Shown here piece by piece: positions 1 to 9,075 of a stretch of DNA of 37,641 bases (its first letter is position 1; every line of letters starts with the position of its first letter). The translations under genes and the position numbers were made by a program. The stretch is from Lachnospiraceae bacterium. GTDB lineage: Bacteria > Bacillota > Clostridia > Lachnospirales > Lachnospiraceae. The stretch lies in the NCBI GenBank assembly GCA_016291405.1, contig JAEEXG010000021.1, forward strand, positions 1 to 37,641, in the 5' to 3' direction. The notes below the pieces were generated by a model. It was given only the letters and a program-made list of their open reading frames with translations, was not told the origin of the DNA and ran no database searches.

Positions 1-1066
1 CTTTAATTCAAAGCTTAGAGGCTACTCTTCAAACTTGGAAGCAGCCGTTGATAAAAATAACGTATCTCCCACAGTTTATAAAAACCTGGTTGATAGCGTA
101 AACAGAAACATTTCAAAGCTTCACAGATACGTTTCTTTAAGAAAGAAATGCTTAGGTGTTTCAGAACTTCACATGTACGATATCTACACACCTATGATTA
201 AGGATGCTGCTAAGGAAGTGCCTTATGAAGAAGCGCAGGAAATCATAAAGAAAGCTCTTGCAGTTTTAGGCGATGATTACGTGGCATTACTTGATGAAGC
301 ATTTAAGAACCGCTGGTGCGACGTTTATGAAAACAAGGGAAAGCGTGGAGGAGCATATTCAAGCTGTTCATACGGCACTCACCCTTACATGCTTTTAAAC
401 TACAACAATTCACTTGATGCGATGTTTACAACCGCTCACGAAATGGGCCACTCAATGCACTCCTGGTTTTCAAACCAGGCACAGCCCTTTATCTACAGCG
501 ATTACAAGATTTTTGTAGCGGAAGTTGCTTCCACATGTAACGAAATCTTACTTTTGGAATACTTACTTAAAAACTGTACCGACAAAAAGGAAAAGGCTTA
601 CCTTTTAAATCACTACCTTGATTCCTTTAAGGGAACGGTTTTCCGTCAGACTCAGTTTGCAGAGTTTGAAATGCTTACAAACGAAATGCAGGAAAAGGGC
701 GAATCTTTAAACGCCGAGAACCTTTGTGCTTTGTACAAAGAAATCAATGAAAAGTATTACGGAAAAGATATGATTTCCGATGAAGAGATTTCTTATGAAT
801 GGGCACGCATTCCTCATTTTTATTACAATTTCTACGTATATCAATATGCAACAAGCTTCTGCGCAGCAGTGGCAATTGCAGAAAGAATTTTAAAAGAAGG
901 CGAACCCGCCGTTAAAGAATACAAGAAATTCTTATCAAGCGGATGTACCGACGCTCCCGTAGAACTTTTAAAGATTGCGGGCGTAGACCTTACAACAGGT
1001 GCTCCTATTGATGCTGCACTTTCAAAAATGGGCGAAATCATTGATGAGCTCGAAGCTTTGGTTTAG
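1..1066 (+). CDS. pepF: Oligoendopeptidase F (M3 family), 3' part
   Basis: This is a cytosolic zinc metallopeptidase that trims short peptides. The reading frame is open from base 2, so the gene starts upstream of the window and only the last 354 residues of a protein usually near 600 aa are present. The M3 zinc site is visible as AHEMGHSMH (codons around 436-462), with the two zinc histidines and the catalytic glutamate. A downstream ALL-type helix carries a further acidic residue (FVAEVAS). The C-terminal part contains the usual Tyr/His-rich segment (IPHFYYNFYVYQYATS). The stop codon overlaps the AGGAGG ribosome binding site of valS, so the two genes are probably co-transcribed. The family assignment is sure. 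The missing N-terminus reflects the window edge and is not evidence of a pseudogene. Confidence 0.95.
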   Translation, partial: FNSKLRGYSSNLEAAVDKNNVSPTVYKNLVDSVNRNISKLHRYVSLRKKCLGVSELHMYDIYTPMIKDAAKEVPYEEAQEIIKKALAVLGDDYVALLDEAFKNRWCDVYENKGKRGGAYSSCSYGTHPYMLLNYNNSLDAMFTTAHEMGHSMHSWFSNQAQPFIYSDYKIFVAEVASTCNEILLLEYLLKNCTDKKEKAYLLNHYLDSFKGTVFRQTQFAEFEMLTNEMQEKGESLNAENLCALYKEINEKYYGKDMISDEEISYEWARIPHFYYNFYVYQYATSFCAAVAIAERILKEGEPAVKEYKKFLSSGCTDAPVELLKIAGVDLTTGAPIDAALSKMGEIIDELEALV

Positions 1067-1075
1067 GAGGATAAA

Positions 1076-3739
1076 ATGAAGAAAGAACTTGAAAAAACCT
1101 ACAATCCTCAGGGTATGGAGGATAGAATTTATCAGAACTGGTTGGATAAGAAGTATTTTCACGCTGAAGTAAACAGATCAAAGAAACCCTTCACCATCGT
1201 GATGCCTCCTCCGAATATCACAGGACAGCTTCACATGGGCCATGCCCTTGATAACACCATGCAGGATATCTTAACAAGATTTAAGAGAATGCAGGGCTTT
1301 GAGGCACTTTGGCAGCCCGGCACCGACCATGCGTCAATCGCGACTGAAGCAAAGGTTGTTGAGCAACTTAGAAAAGAAGGCATCGAAAAAGAAGATTTGG
1401 GCCGTGAAAAGTTCTTAGAGAGAGTATGGGACTGGAAGAAAGAATACGGCGGAAGAATCGTATCTCAGTTAAAGAAACTTGGTTCTTCATGCGACTGGGA
1501 CAGAGAACGCTTCACAATGGACGAAGGCTGCAACAAGGCAGTTACCGAAGTTTTCTGTAAGATGCATAAAAAAGGCTGGATTTACAAGGGCTCAAGAATC
1601 GTTAACTGGTGTCCCGTTTGCGGAACTTCCATTTCCGATGCGGAAGTTGAATACGAAGAACAGGCAGGCCATTTTTGGCACATTAAGTATCCTCTTGTAG
1701 ATGAAAACGGACAGCCTTCAAAGACAGAGTTTTTGGAGTTTGCAACCACACGTCCCGAAACAATGCTTGGCGATACCGCAGTTGCAGTTAACCCTAATGA
1801 TGAAAGATATACATATTTAAAGGGAAGAAAAGTATGGCTTCCTTTGGTAAATAAGGCTATTCCCGTAGTTGAAGATAATTACGTTGATATGGAATTCGGA
1901 ACAGGTGTAGTTAAGATTACTCCCGCTCACGACCCTAACGACTTTGAAGTTGGTAAGCGTCACAACTTGCCTGAAATCAACATCTTAAACGACGATGCAA
2001 CCATCAATTCAAACGGTGGAGAATATGAAGGTTTAGATAGATACGAAGCAAGAAAACGTATTGTTGAAGATCTTGATAAGTTAGGTTTGCTTGTTGAAAT
2101 CGAAGACTATTCACATAACGTAGGTACATGTTACCGTTGCGGCACAACAGTTGAACCTATGATTAAAAAGCAGTGGTTTGTAAAGATGGATGAGCTTATT
2201 AAGCCCGCCGTTAACGCTGTAAAGACAGGGGACATCAAGCTTGTTCCCGAATCAATGGACAAGACCTACTATAACTGGACAGACAACATTCGTGACTGGT
2301 GTATTTCAAGACAGCTTTGGTGGGGACACAGAATTCCTGCTTACTACTGTGAAGAATGCGGAGAAATAGTTGTTGCAAAATCAATGCCCGAAAAGTGCCC
2401 TAAGTGCGGATGCACTCACTTTAAGCAGGATGAAGATACACTTGATACATGGTTTTCTTCAGCTTTATGGCCTTTCTCAACCTTAGGATGGCCCGAACAG
2501 ACAGAAGACTTAAAATACTTCTATCCCACAGACGTACTTGTAACAGGTTACGACATCATTTTCTTCTGGGTTATCAGAATGATTTTCTCAGGATTTGAAA
2601 ATATGGGAGAGAGACCTTTCAAGGCAGTATTGTTCCACGGACTTGTTCGTGACTCACTTGGAAGAAAGATGAGTAAATCTTTAGGTAACGGTATCGATCC
2701 TTTGGAAATCATTGATAAGTACGGAGCAGATGCTTTGAGACTTACCCTTATTACAGGTAATGCACCCGGTAACGACATGCGTTTCTACAACGAACGTGTT
2801 GAAGCAAGCCGTAACTTTGCAAACAAGCTTTGGAACGCTTCAAGATTTATCATGATGAACATGCCTGACGGTGAAATCGCAGAGCCTTCAAAGGATGCTT
2901 TGGAAAGTGTTGATAAGTGGATTTTATCAAAGTGTAACTCTCTTATTAAAGAAGTTACCGACAACATGGAAAAGTACGAACTTGGTATTGCGGTTCAAAA
3001 GGTTTACGACTTTATCTGGGATGAATTCTGCGACTGGTACATTGAAATGGTTAAGCCCCGTCTTTACGCTGAGGGTAACAACGATTCAAAGAATGCCGCA
3101 TTGTGGACATTAAAGACGGTTTGTATCAATGCATTAAAGCTTCTTCATCCTTACATGCCTTTTGTTACAGAAGAAATCTTTACAACCATTCAGGATAAGG
3201 AAGAATCCATTATGATTTCTTCTTGGCCCGAATACTCTAAAGACTTTGCTTTTGAAAAAGAAGAAAAGGCTATTGAAACAATCAAAGAAGCCGTTCGTGC
3301 AATCAGAAACGTACGTACAAACATGAACGTTGCTCCTTCAAGAAAAGCTGAAGTTTTTGTTGTAAGTAACAAGGCAGATGTAAGAGAAATCTTTGAAAGT
3401 GCAAACGTTTACTTTAAGCCTTTGGCTTATGCATCAAACGTATCAGTCCAGGCTGACAACGCAGGTATTGCTGAAGACGCAGTTTCTTGTGTGATTTCAG
3501 GCGCAACAATTTACATGCCTTTTGCAGAGCTTGTTGATATCTCAGCCGAAATCGAGAGACTTACCAAGGAAGAAGCGAGACTTCAAGGCGAAATCAAGCG
3601 TTCAAACGGTATGCTTTCAAATGAAAAGTTCATTGCCAAGGCTCCCGAAGCTAAGGTAAATGAAGAAAAAGAAAAGTTAAAGAAGTACGAAGAAATGTTA
3701 AAAGAAGTAACCGAAAGACTTGCTTCATTAAAGAAATAA
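1076..3739 (+). CDS. valS: Valyl-tRNA synthetase
   Basis: Class I aminoacyl-tRNA synthetase that charges tRNA-Val in the cytosol. The 887-aa length is normal for the bacterial enzyme. The HIGH signature reads HMGH (residues 53-56, after PPPNITGQL) and the KMSKS loop is present at 531-535. The editing domain lies between them, and zinc-type CxxC pairs (CPVC near 180, CEEC and CPKC near 440-460) are visible. The C-terminal ~65 residues form the charged coiled-coil arm typical of ValS, rich in Glu and Lys. The ATG lies 9 nt after the pepF stop, with an AGGAGG ribosome binding site overlapping that stop. A strong intrinsic terminator follows the gene. No T-box is seen in front of it; if one exists it would be upstream of pepF, outside the window. 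Confidence 0.98.
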   Translation: MKKELEKTYNPQGMEDRIYQNWLDKKYFHAEVNRSKKPFTIVMPPPNITGQLHMGHALDNTMQDILTRFKRMQGFEALWQPGTDHASIATEAKVVEQLRKEGIEKEDLGREKFLERVWDWKKEYGGRIVSQLKKLGSSCDWDRERFTMDEGCNKAVTEVFCKMHKKGWIYKGSRIVNWCPVCGTSISDAEVEYEEQAGHFWHIKYPLVDENGQPSKTEFLEFATTRPETMLGDTAVAVNPNDERYTYLKGRKVWLPLVNKAIPVVEDNYVDMEFGTGVVKITPAHDPNDFEVGKRHNLPEINILNDDATINSNGGEYEGLDRYEARKRIVEDLDKLGLLVEIEDYSHNVGTCYRCGTTVEPMIKKQWFVKMDELIKPAVNAVKTGDIKLVPESMDKTYYNWTDNIRDWCISRQLWWGHRIPAYYCEECGEIVVAKSMPEKCPKCGCTHFKQDEDTLDTWFSSALWPFSTLGWPEQTEDLKYFYPTDVLVTGYDIIFFWVIRMIFSGFENMGERPFKAVLFHGLVRDSLGRKMSKSLGNGIDPLEIIDKYGADALRLTLITGNAPGNDMRFYNERVEASRNFANKLWNASRFIMMNMPDGEIAEPSKDALESVDKWILSKCNSLIKEVTDNMEKYELGIAVQKVYDFIWDEFCDWYIEMVKPRLYAEGNNDSKNAALWTLKTVCINALKLLHPYMPFVTEEIFTTIQDKEESIMISSWPEYSKDFAFEKEEKAIETIKEAVRAIRNVRTNMNVAPSRKAEVFVVSNKADVREIFESANVYFKPLAYASNVSVQADNAGIAEDAVSCVISGATIYMPFAELVDISAEIERLTKEEARLQGEIKRSNGMLSNEKFIAKAPEAKVNEEKEKLKKYEEMLKEVTERLASLKK

Positions 3740-3752
3740 GCTGTATTTACAG

Positions 3753-3787
3753 GCCCTCCGAAGAGATTCGGAGGGCTTTTTCTTTTT
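3753..3787 (+). terminator. Intrinsic terminator after valS
   Basis: Perfect 10-bp stem (gccctccgaa / ttcggagggc) with a GAGA tetraloop, followed by TTTTTCTTTTT. It separates the pepF-valS unit from the GntR/ABC operon. Confidence 0.95.
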
Positions 3788-3791
3788 GCTG

Positions 3792-3820
3792 TTGACAGAA
3801 AGGAAAATCTACTGTACTAT
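3792..3820 (+). promoter_or_regulatory. SigA-type promoter of the ytrA-like operon
   Basis: Consensus -35 TTGACA (3792-3797), 17-bp spacer and -10 TACTAT (3815-3820). It starts directly behind the valS terminator and drives the GntR/ABC operon. The -10 box overlaps an ACTGTACTA half-site of the operator cluster. Confidence 0.9.
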
Positions 3821-3856
3821 AACTGTATGAACTGTACTAAGTGTGTTAGTACAGTT
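3811..3856 (+). promoter_or_regulatory. Palindromic operator, probably for the GntR/YtrA-type repressor
   Basis: Two 11-bp arms (aactgtactaa 3830-3840, ttagtacagtt 3846-3856) form a perfect inverted repeat with a 5-bp spacer, just downstream of the -10 box. Further half-sites ACTGTACTA (3811-3819) and ACTGTATGA (3822-3830) lie in direct orientation and overlap the -10. The position suits repression by the regulator encoded immediately downstream. Binding by that protein is inferred from known YtrA autoregulation. Confidence 0.75.
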
Positions 3857-3897
3857 AGAGAGGGAGATAGTGTTATTCATACAGAAAGGAGAGAGTC

Positions 3898-4251
3898 TTG
3901 ATTGAATTAAATTACAGAGACTCGCGTCCTATCTACGAGCAGATTAAAGATTGCATTAGAAAGCTGATAATATCAGGTGTGATGCCGCCGAACGAAAAGT
4001 TAGAGTCGGTAAGGAGCCTTGCAATCAAGCTTTCCATCAATCCGAATACGATTCAAAGGGCTTACAATGAGCTTGAAAATGAGGGATACGTTTACTCAAT
4101 CCCGGGAAAAGGAAGCTTTGTGTGCCCGGCCGTAAGACAGGATGAAGAGAAGATTGTTAATCTTAAGGCTAAACTAAAAGAAATTGCCGGTGAATTAAAA
4201 TTCATGGGCGTAAGCTATGAGGAGCTTGTTACTTTGATAAAGGGAGATTGA
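3898..4251 (+). CDS. GntR-family regulator, YtrA subfamily
   Basis: A 117-aa DNA-binding repressor. Residues ~5-75 form the GntR winged helix-turn-helix (YEQIKDCIRKLIISG, then the recognition segment INPNTIQRAYNELENEGY and the wing SIPGKGSFV). The short all-helical tail after residue 80, with no ligand domain, is what defines the YtrA type. The start is TTG, supported by AAAGGAGA 5-6 nt upstream. The first gene of the operon, it overlaps the region of the ABC ATPase start. YtrA-type proteins usually repress their own ABC-transporter operons and respond to cell-envelope stress or antibiotics. The inducer here is unknown. Confidence 0.92.
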   Translation: MIELNYRDSRPIYEQIKDCIRKLIISGVMPPNEKLESVRSLAIKLSINPNTIQRAYNELENEGYVYSIPGKGSFVCPAVRQDEEKIVNLKAKLKEIAGELKFMGVSYEELVTLIKGD

Positions 4252-4253
4252 TT

Positions 4254-5162
4254 ATGATAGTAGTTAAAGATTTAGTTAAAACCTTTGATGGTTTTAGAGC
4301 GTTAGACGGCATTTCTTTAACTGTTCCGACAGGTTCGGTGTATGGGCTTGTGGGGCCAAACGGTGCCGGTAAATCAACGCTTATAAGAAACATCTTGGGC
4401 ATTTACAAAGAAGACGGGGGGAGCATTACAATAGATAACATTCCGGCATGGGAAAATGAAGATGTTAAGGCGCGTCTTGCATCCATTCCCGATGACTGGT
4501 TCTTTTTCCTTAATTCTACAATTAAGGAAATGAAGGATTTTTACAAGGGAGTATATCCTAATTTCAGTGAGGAAAGGTATGAAAAGTTAAAAGAAGCCTT
4601 CCCTATCGATGAAAAGAAACAAATAAGACATTTATCAAAAGGTATGCAAAAGCAGGTGGCTTTCTGGCTTGCATTATCGACAATGCCTGACTACCTCATT
4701 TTGGATGAGCCGGTTGACGGTCTCGACCCTGTCATGAGACGCCAGGTATGGAGCCTTATGATGAATGATGTGGCAGAAAGAGGCACCACTGTTCTTGTTT
4801 CAAGCCACAATTTAAGAGAGCTTGAAGACGTGTGCGATCATGTTGGAATCATGAATAAAGGAAAGCTTTTGCTTGAACGTGATTTAAGCTCATTACAGGA
4901 TAACATTATAAAGCTTCAGGTTGCATTTGAAGAAGGCGTAACCGAATTACCGGAAGCTTTAAATAAGGAATTATCTATTCTTCATCTTTCAAAGCATGGA
5001 CGCGTGTTTACAATCATCGTGCACCACTCTGCAAAAGAAGCTGAAGAAATCTTAAAGCCTTATAATCCCATTTTGGTGGATGCAATTCCGCTTACAATGG
5101 AAGAAATATTTGTATACGAATTGGGAGGTGAAAACTATGAAGTCAAAGAAATCATTCTTTGA
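4254..5162 (+). CDS. ABC transporter ATP-binding protein
   Basis: ATPase subunit of an ABC-2-type exporter, 302 aa from the chosen ATG. Walker A GPNGAGKST is at residues 34-42. The signature is LSKGMQKQ instead of LSGGQ. Walker B is YLILDEPVDGLDP and the H-loop is SSHNL. The usual Q-loop glutamine is not obvious: the segment reads SIPDDWFFF, a pattern seen in YtrB/BcrA-like relatives. A TTG six bases upstream (4248) is in frame, but the ATG at 4254 has AGGGAG 7 nt ahead and is preferred. The gene overlaps the permease start by 26 nt, indicating translational coupling. The substrate cannot be deduced from the sequence. Confidence 0.93.
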   Translation: MIVVKDLVKTFDGFRALDGISLTVPTGSVYGLVGPNGAGKSTLIRNILGIYKEDGGSITIDNIPAWENEDVKARLASIPDDWFFFLNSTIKEMKDFYKGVYPNFSEERYEKLKEAFPIDEKKQIRHLSKGMQKQVAFWLALSTMPDYLILDEPVDGLDPVMRRQVWSLMMNDVAERGTTVLVSSHNLRELEDVCDHVGIMNKGKLLLERDLSSLQDNIIKLQVAFEEGVTELPEALNKELSILHLSKHGRVFTIIVHHSAKEAEEILKPYNPILVDAIPLTMEEIFVYELGGENYEVKEIIL

Positions 5163-7065
5163 AAAAAGCCTCTTTAAAGCAAACATAAAAAGATATTGGC
5201 TGATTTGGACAGTGCTTTCTGTGTTAATGTGCCTGGTGCCTGCGTTTGTTTTCAGCCAGTCAAGGTTGGAACTTGCCCACGGTAACATGATATCGCCTAA
5301 AGAAATAGCTTATATGTATAAGGCATTGGCGGTAGTTGCCGTTCCCATTACCGCATTTTTTGCAAGTGCCTTGGTGGGAGGCCTTCTTTGGAACTATTTA
5401 TACACCCAAAGAAGTGTAGGCTTTTTCCACACCATTCCCGTAAGCAGAAATAAGCTCTTTGTGACCAATTACCTTTCGGGACTTGCTATTTTGCTTATTC
5501 CTTACCTTTTTGCGGCCCCCATCACCATGCTTGTGGTGCTTGGAATTGGTGCGGGAGTCCCTTCCGCAACTTTTGAGCTTATGTTTTGTGTGCTTTGTGA
5601 AACGATTTTATTTTTCTCAATAGCTACAGTTTCTGCCCATATAACAGGTAACATTTTTGGTATGGGAGCGCTTTATTTAACCATTAACTTTTTATCAACC
5701 TTTTTAACATATGTGGCGTCAAGAACCTACTGCAGGTTTGTGCTTGGAGTCTATAATGCAGACTTAGTCTGGACGGATTTCCTGTCCCCTTTAACGTATA
5801 TATTGTCAAGGGTTGACTTAACAAACGGTGACAGTGCAGCCGATTATATCGGCTATTATCACTTTAACTCTGCCGTAAAGAGCTGGATGGGCGGAATAGG
5901 AGCGATTGCTGTATATGGAATTATCGGGTTGGCCTTATGCTTTCTTTCTTTATACCTCTATAAGAAAAGAAAAAGTGAAGTCGCCGGTGATTTTTCGGCA
6001 TTCAGAATTTTAAGACCTGCTTTTATCGGACTCTTTTCATCGGTAGGCGGTTTGACACTTGCTTCACTTATAGTATCGATTGTATTTAATTCAAGAGAAG
6101 AAGACCCTTGGCTTTTCTTAGTGGTTTCTTTAATCAGTGCAACACTTGCATATTATGTAACAAAGATGATTATCGAAAAAAGCTTCTTTGTGTTTACAAA
6201 GAAGTCTATAAAGGGGCTTGTGGCTTTGTGGATAATTTTTTCTTTGTTCACAATCGCTGCAGGAAATGACATTTTTAAAGTTGCATACTCTCATCCCGCA
6301 TTGGAAGAGATTGATAATTTAAGCTTTAATTTTAACGCGGGTTATTACGATATCGATGTAAAGGAAAATGAAGAAATCATTAAAGAGTTCTTTGATTTTC
6401 AGAATTTTCTTGCGGACCGTGCGGATGAAATTAAAGAAAGAAACCGCGAGTACGAAAATGATTACTATCATGATTTTTATTTTGATATTGAGTATCACGT
6501 TGCAAAGCAAAGCAATTCAAGATTTGAAAACAGGGATTACCGATTAAAGCTCTTTGAAGAAGATTTAAAGGATCCTGATTCCATAGCTTCTAAGCTTCTT
6601 GAGTTCTTAAGCAATAAGGAATTGTATAAAGCAATGATGGAATGCGGACAAGGTTATGAAATTGATTCGTGCAATGTGTACGGATCATTCTATAACAACA
6701 ATAACGATTACTTTGATGAGACTCTTTGGCTTACGGACGCACAGGAAATGTATGATGCAATAATGAATGACATTGAAGCGGGACGAGTGAAAGTAAGCTC
6801 TTTAAACCAGCTTAGAATTTCACCTCCCATTGAAGTGTATTTTGATTTGAAAGGTCCTGTTTCAGAAAGAATGGGCAGAAGATACACTGAGCCCGGATCT
6901 TTAAGAATACAGATTACAAAGGATATGACAGAGTCCCTTAAGGTTATCGAAAAGTATTCTAAAAAGTCATACGATGAGTTGATGAAAATGTACGAAGATC
7001 ATTACAACGAATATTCCAACGAATATTCCAACGATTATAGTGTTGATTATTCAGAAGATTTTTAA
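5137..7065 (+). CDS. ABC transporter permease with large extracytoplasmic C-terminal domain
   Basis: Membrane partner of the upstream ATPase, 642 aa. The ATG at 5137 has GGGAGGTG upstream and lies inside the end of the ATPase gene. About nine hydrophobic segments are seen in the first ~375 residues (for example YWLIWTVLSVLMCLVPAFVF near 15-35 and GLVALWIIFSLFTIAAG near 360-377). These are followed by a hydrophilic domain of ~260 residues, probably outside the cell. That domain resembles the long permeases of YtrA-regulated operons in Clostridia. The extreme C-terminus is an odd Tyr/Asp/Asn/Ser-rich tail in which NEYS is repeated (a 12-bp direct repeat in the DNA). The transported substrate is unknown. 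Confidence 0.85.
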   Translation: MKSKKSFFEKSLFKANIKRYWLIWTVLSVLMCLVPAFVFSQSRLELAHGNMISPKEIAYMYKALAVVAVPITAFFASALVGGLLWNYLYTQRSVGFFHTIPVSRNKLFVTNYLSGLAILLIPYLFAAPITMLVVLGIGAGVPSATFELMFCVLCETILFFSIATVSAHITGNIFGMGALYLTINFLSTFLTYVASRTYCRFVLGVYNADLVWTDFLSPLTYILSRVDLTNGDSAADYIGYYHFNSAVKSWMGGIGAIAVYGIIGLALCFLSLYLYKKRKSEVAGDFSAFRILRPAFIGLFSSVGGLTLASLIVSIVFNSREEDPWLFLVVSLISATLAYYVTKMIIEKSFFVFTKKSIKGLVALWIIFSLFTIAAGNDIFKVAYSHPALEEIDNLSFNFNAGYYDIDVKENEEIIKEFFDFQNFLADRADEIKERNREYENDYYHDFYFDIEYHVAKQSNSRFENRDYRLKLFEEDLKDPDSIASKLLEFLSNKELYKAMMECGQGYEIDSCNVYGSFYNNNNDYFDETLWLTDAQEMYDAIMNDIEAGRVKVSSLNQLRISPPIEVYFDLKGPVSERMGRRYTEPGSLRIQITKDMTESLKVIEKYSKKSYDELMKMYEDHYNEYSNEYSNDYSVDYSEDF

Positions 7066-7094
7066 TCGCTTTCTTGAGGGGGGAGCGATATATG

Positions 7095-7122
7095 GGCCCA
7101 TGGAAACATGGGCCTTGTTTTA
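7095..7122 (+). terminator. Intrinsic terminator after the ABC operon
   Basis: Stem ggcccatg / catgggcc (8 bp) with a GAAA loop, followed by TTGTTTTA. It ends the GntR/ABC operon. Confidence 0.85.
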
Positions 7123-7263
7123 TGTAATCTTTACATAACAAGGACATATTATTTAGCTATGCTAGAATGATTGCCTTAAATAGGCACTTTTAAGAAGAAT
7201 TAACAAAAGATTATGTTTACATAATCGATAAGATATGATACATTTACATTATAGTTATGTAAA
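7120..7263. promoter_or_regulatory. Cluster of TTACATAA-type inverted repeats upstream of the sortase operon
   Basis: Three inverted repeats share the core ATGTAA/TTACAT. They are ttatgtaa-3 nt-ttacataa (7120-7138), ttatgt-2 nt-acataa (7211-7224) and tttacat-7 nt-atgtaaa (7243-7263). The second and third overlap a possible promoter, TTTACA (7216-7221), 17 bp, TACATT (7239-7244). The arrangement looks like operator sites for an unidentified regulator of the sortase/surface-protein pair. The first repeat overlaps the T-tract of the preceding terminator and may be partly structural. Confidence 0.5.
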
Positions 7264-7278
7264 GTTATAGGGGGAATT

Positions 7279-8190
7279 GTGAAAAAGTCTAAGCACGTGA
7301 TTCCGATTATATTGTTTGCGCTTAGTGCCTTTTGCTTACTTGTGGGCGCGGCAATTCTTTTTTTGGAACATTCAGGTGAACTCACTGTTGAACATACACA
7401 TACTCATTTAAATAATGAGGCTAAAAATACAGAAACTTCCGTTTCTTCCACACCCATTGTAAGTGTTGAGGAGCTTCCCTTAGAAAAGGAAGAGCCGGCC
7501 GAGACGGTTTCTTTAGACGAAGTATCTTCTAATGAAGAAGCGGTAGAAGAAGTCATACCGGTTGAGAATCCCTACAAGGATTACTTCCTTCAAAACACAG
7601 ACATGGCGGGATGGCTTAAGATTGAAGATACGATAGTTGACTATCCCGTAATGTGGACTCCCGGGGATGAAAACTATTATCTATACAGAAATTTTGACAA
7701 GAAAAAGGGAAAAGGCTGTCTTATCCTTGATACAGACTCAAAGCTTTGCCCAAGCTCCACGAATTTAATAATTCACGGTCATACTTATGATGACAACAGA
7801 CATATCTATTTCGGAGAGCTAAACTACTACGAAGATAAGAGTTACAGAGACGAGCACCCGATAATTTCTTTGTATGCTCAGGACTGCGAGCATCGATACG
7901 AGGTAATGGCAGTATTCAGGTCCCAGGTCTTTTACGAGACTGACACCTGTTTTAAATACTACAAATTCTTCAATGCTTATTCAGAGGAAGAGTTTAAAGA
8001 TTTCTATGACAATGTGATGGCGCTTTCTTTCTACGACACAGGCGTAACGGCTTCTTTTGGAGATAAGTTCATTACGCTATCCACCTGCTCAAATCATGTT
8101 GAGAACGGTAGACTTGTGGTGGTGGGAAAAGAAATAGAACCGGGCGACTCATACATAGCCATAGACTATGAGTCAAACAATGACAATTAA
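7279..8190 (+). CDS. srtB: Class B sortase
   Basis: Membrane-anchored cysteine transpeptidase, 303 aa, that covalently attaches surface proteins to peptidoglycan. An N-terminal signal-anchor (residues ~8-29) precedes a low-complexity Glu/Val/Ser-rich linker (~50-95) and the sortase domain. The catalytic set is visible: His168 in HGH (166-168), Cys270 in TLSTC, and Arg278 in NGRLVVVG, spaced as in class B enzymes. The start is GTG with AGGGGG upstream; no better start exists. The next gene, 22 nt downstream, encodes a protein with a VPRTG sorting signal, so the pair is probably a dedicated enzyme and substrate. The class B call rests on the motif spacing and overall length. Confidence 0.9.
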   Translation: MKKSKHVIPIILFALSAFCLLVGAAILFLEHSGELTVEHTHTHLNNEAKNTETSVSSTPIVSVEELPLEKEEPAETVSLDEVSSNEEAVEEVIPVENPYKDYFLQNTDMAGWLKIEDTIVDYPVMWTPGDENYYLYRNFDKKKGKGCLILDTDSKLCPSSTNLIIHGHTYDDNRHIYFGELNYYEDKSYRDEHPIISLYAQDCEHRYEVMAVFRSQVFYETDTCFKYYKFFNAYSEEEFKDFYDNVMALSFYDTGVTASFGDKFITLSTCSNHVENGRLVVVGKEIEPGDSYIAIDYESNNDN

Positions 8191-8212
8191 TATCCAAAGA
8201 GGAGGGTATGGC

Positions 8213-8998
8213 ATGAAAGTTTTTAAGAAAGCAGCTACTATTTTAGCAGCATTATCACTTGCATTGGGAATGTTCTCAATGAAGATTGACGCACAGGCAG
8301 AAGCAAAGACATGGTACATTCGTTATGATGACGGCACATCTGCATGGTATGCTTCAACAGACCAAAAGAACTGGAGCTACGCAGATCTTTCACTTATGGA
8401 AGAAGGCGACAACGTAGTAATCGATGCAAGCGGACGCGATCTTCCCCAGTTTACACTTCACGCACCCAAGAAAATCGGTGAACTTACAGCAGGCGGTAAG
8501 GCATCAGCAGTTGTTTATGCTCCTTATGTTACACACGCTTATGCTACCACAGGCGGAGCACTTTCAGTTAACGCACCTGTAGGATTGGCTGAAGGTTACC
8601 AGGGCGCAGCAATTCAGGTAAATGATAACGTTGATCGTTTGGTTGGTCATTATGATCCTAACGGAGTTGAACTTACACTCATTGGTGTAAAGGGAACAGT
8701 TAACCAGGCTAACGTTAAGTGGGATAAGAACTTATTAAGCAATGAGCTTACAATCTACAACGTAGCAGCAGGAAAGCTTAAGACAAATGAATGGGGATAC
8801 GTTCATTTTGAAAATGATACAGATTATTCATTAACACCCGGCGCAGCTGCAGCAGCTCCCGCAGCAAACGCACCTGCGAAGAAGCTCGATGCAGTTCCTA
8901 GGACAGGAGCTTCCGAATTATCAGAATCAATCGTATTCTTCATGCTTGCAGCAGTATTTGCGGTAGGCGCAGTAGTTTATAAGAAAAAGACAGTTTAA
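8213..8998 (+). CDS. Secreted, sortase-anchored surface protein with VPRTG signal
   Basis: A 261-aa precursor with a signal peptide (MKVFKKAATILAALSLALG, cleavage likely near AQA at ~28-30), a mature domain of ~200 residues, and a classical cell-wall sorting signal. The sorting signal is VPRTG at 228-232, a hydrophobic stretch of ~16 residues (FFMLAAVFAVGAVVY) and the basic tail KKK. An Ala/Pro-rich linker (~205-222) precedes it and may span the wall. The mature domain is rich in beta-type residues and I do not recognise it. The ATG at 8213 is chosen because GGAGGG lies 6 nt upstream; longer in-frame extensions overlap the sortase gene and lack a binding site. It is the likely substrate of the adjacent sortase. 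Confidence 0.88.
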   Translation: MKVFKKAATILAALSLALGMFSMKIDAQAEAKTWYIRYDDGTSAWYASTDQKNWSYADLSLMEEGDNVVIDASGRDLPQFTLHAPKKIGELTAGGKASAVVYAPYVTHAYATTGGALSVNAPVGLAEGYQGAAIQVNDNVDRLVGHYDPNGVELTLIGVKGTVNQANVKWDKNLLSNELTIYNVAAGKLKTNEWGYVHFENDTDYSLTPGAAAAAPAANAPAKKLDAVPRTGASELSESIVFFMLAAVFAVGAVVYKKKTV

Positions 8999-9015
8999 TA
9001 ATTATTGGACTGTTT

Positions 9016-9044
9016 AAAGGCGGGCAGTGAGCCCGCCTTTTTTT
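9016..9044 (+). terminator. Intrinsic terminator after the sortase/substrate pair
   Basis: Perfect 10-bp stem aaaggcgggc / gcccgccttt with an AGTGA loop; the T-tract is continuous from the right arm (TTTTTTT). The inverted-flank repeat starts right behind it at 9045. Confidence 0.95.
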
Positions 9045-9075
9045 GTGGGCTTTGGCGCTTTTGGTGGGCCAATAT
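9045..9075. repeat. Outer inverted flank, left copy
   Basis: These 31 bases are the reverse complement of 11510-11541 apart from one inserted base and one substitution. They comprise one copy of the 19-bp unit found in tandem on the right side (aaagcgccaaagccc when read on the minus strand) and the first TGGGCCAATA of palindrome A. Together with the right copy they bracket the nuclease/S66 gene pair like terminal inverted repeats. Confidence 0.8.

Noticed and set aside
1-1066. pepF as a truncated pseudogene
   Set aside because: The frame is open to the window edge and all zinc-site residues are intact; only the window boundary cuts it.
8168-8212. Longer N-terminus for the VPRTG protein overlapping the sortase gene
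   Set aside because: It would bury the signal peptide behind 15 extra residues; the ATG at 8213 has a strong binding site.
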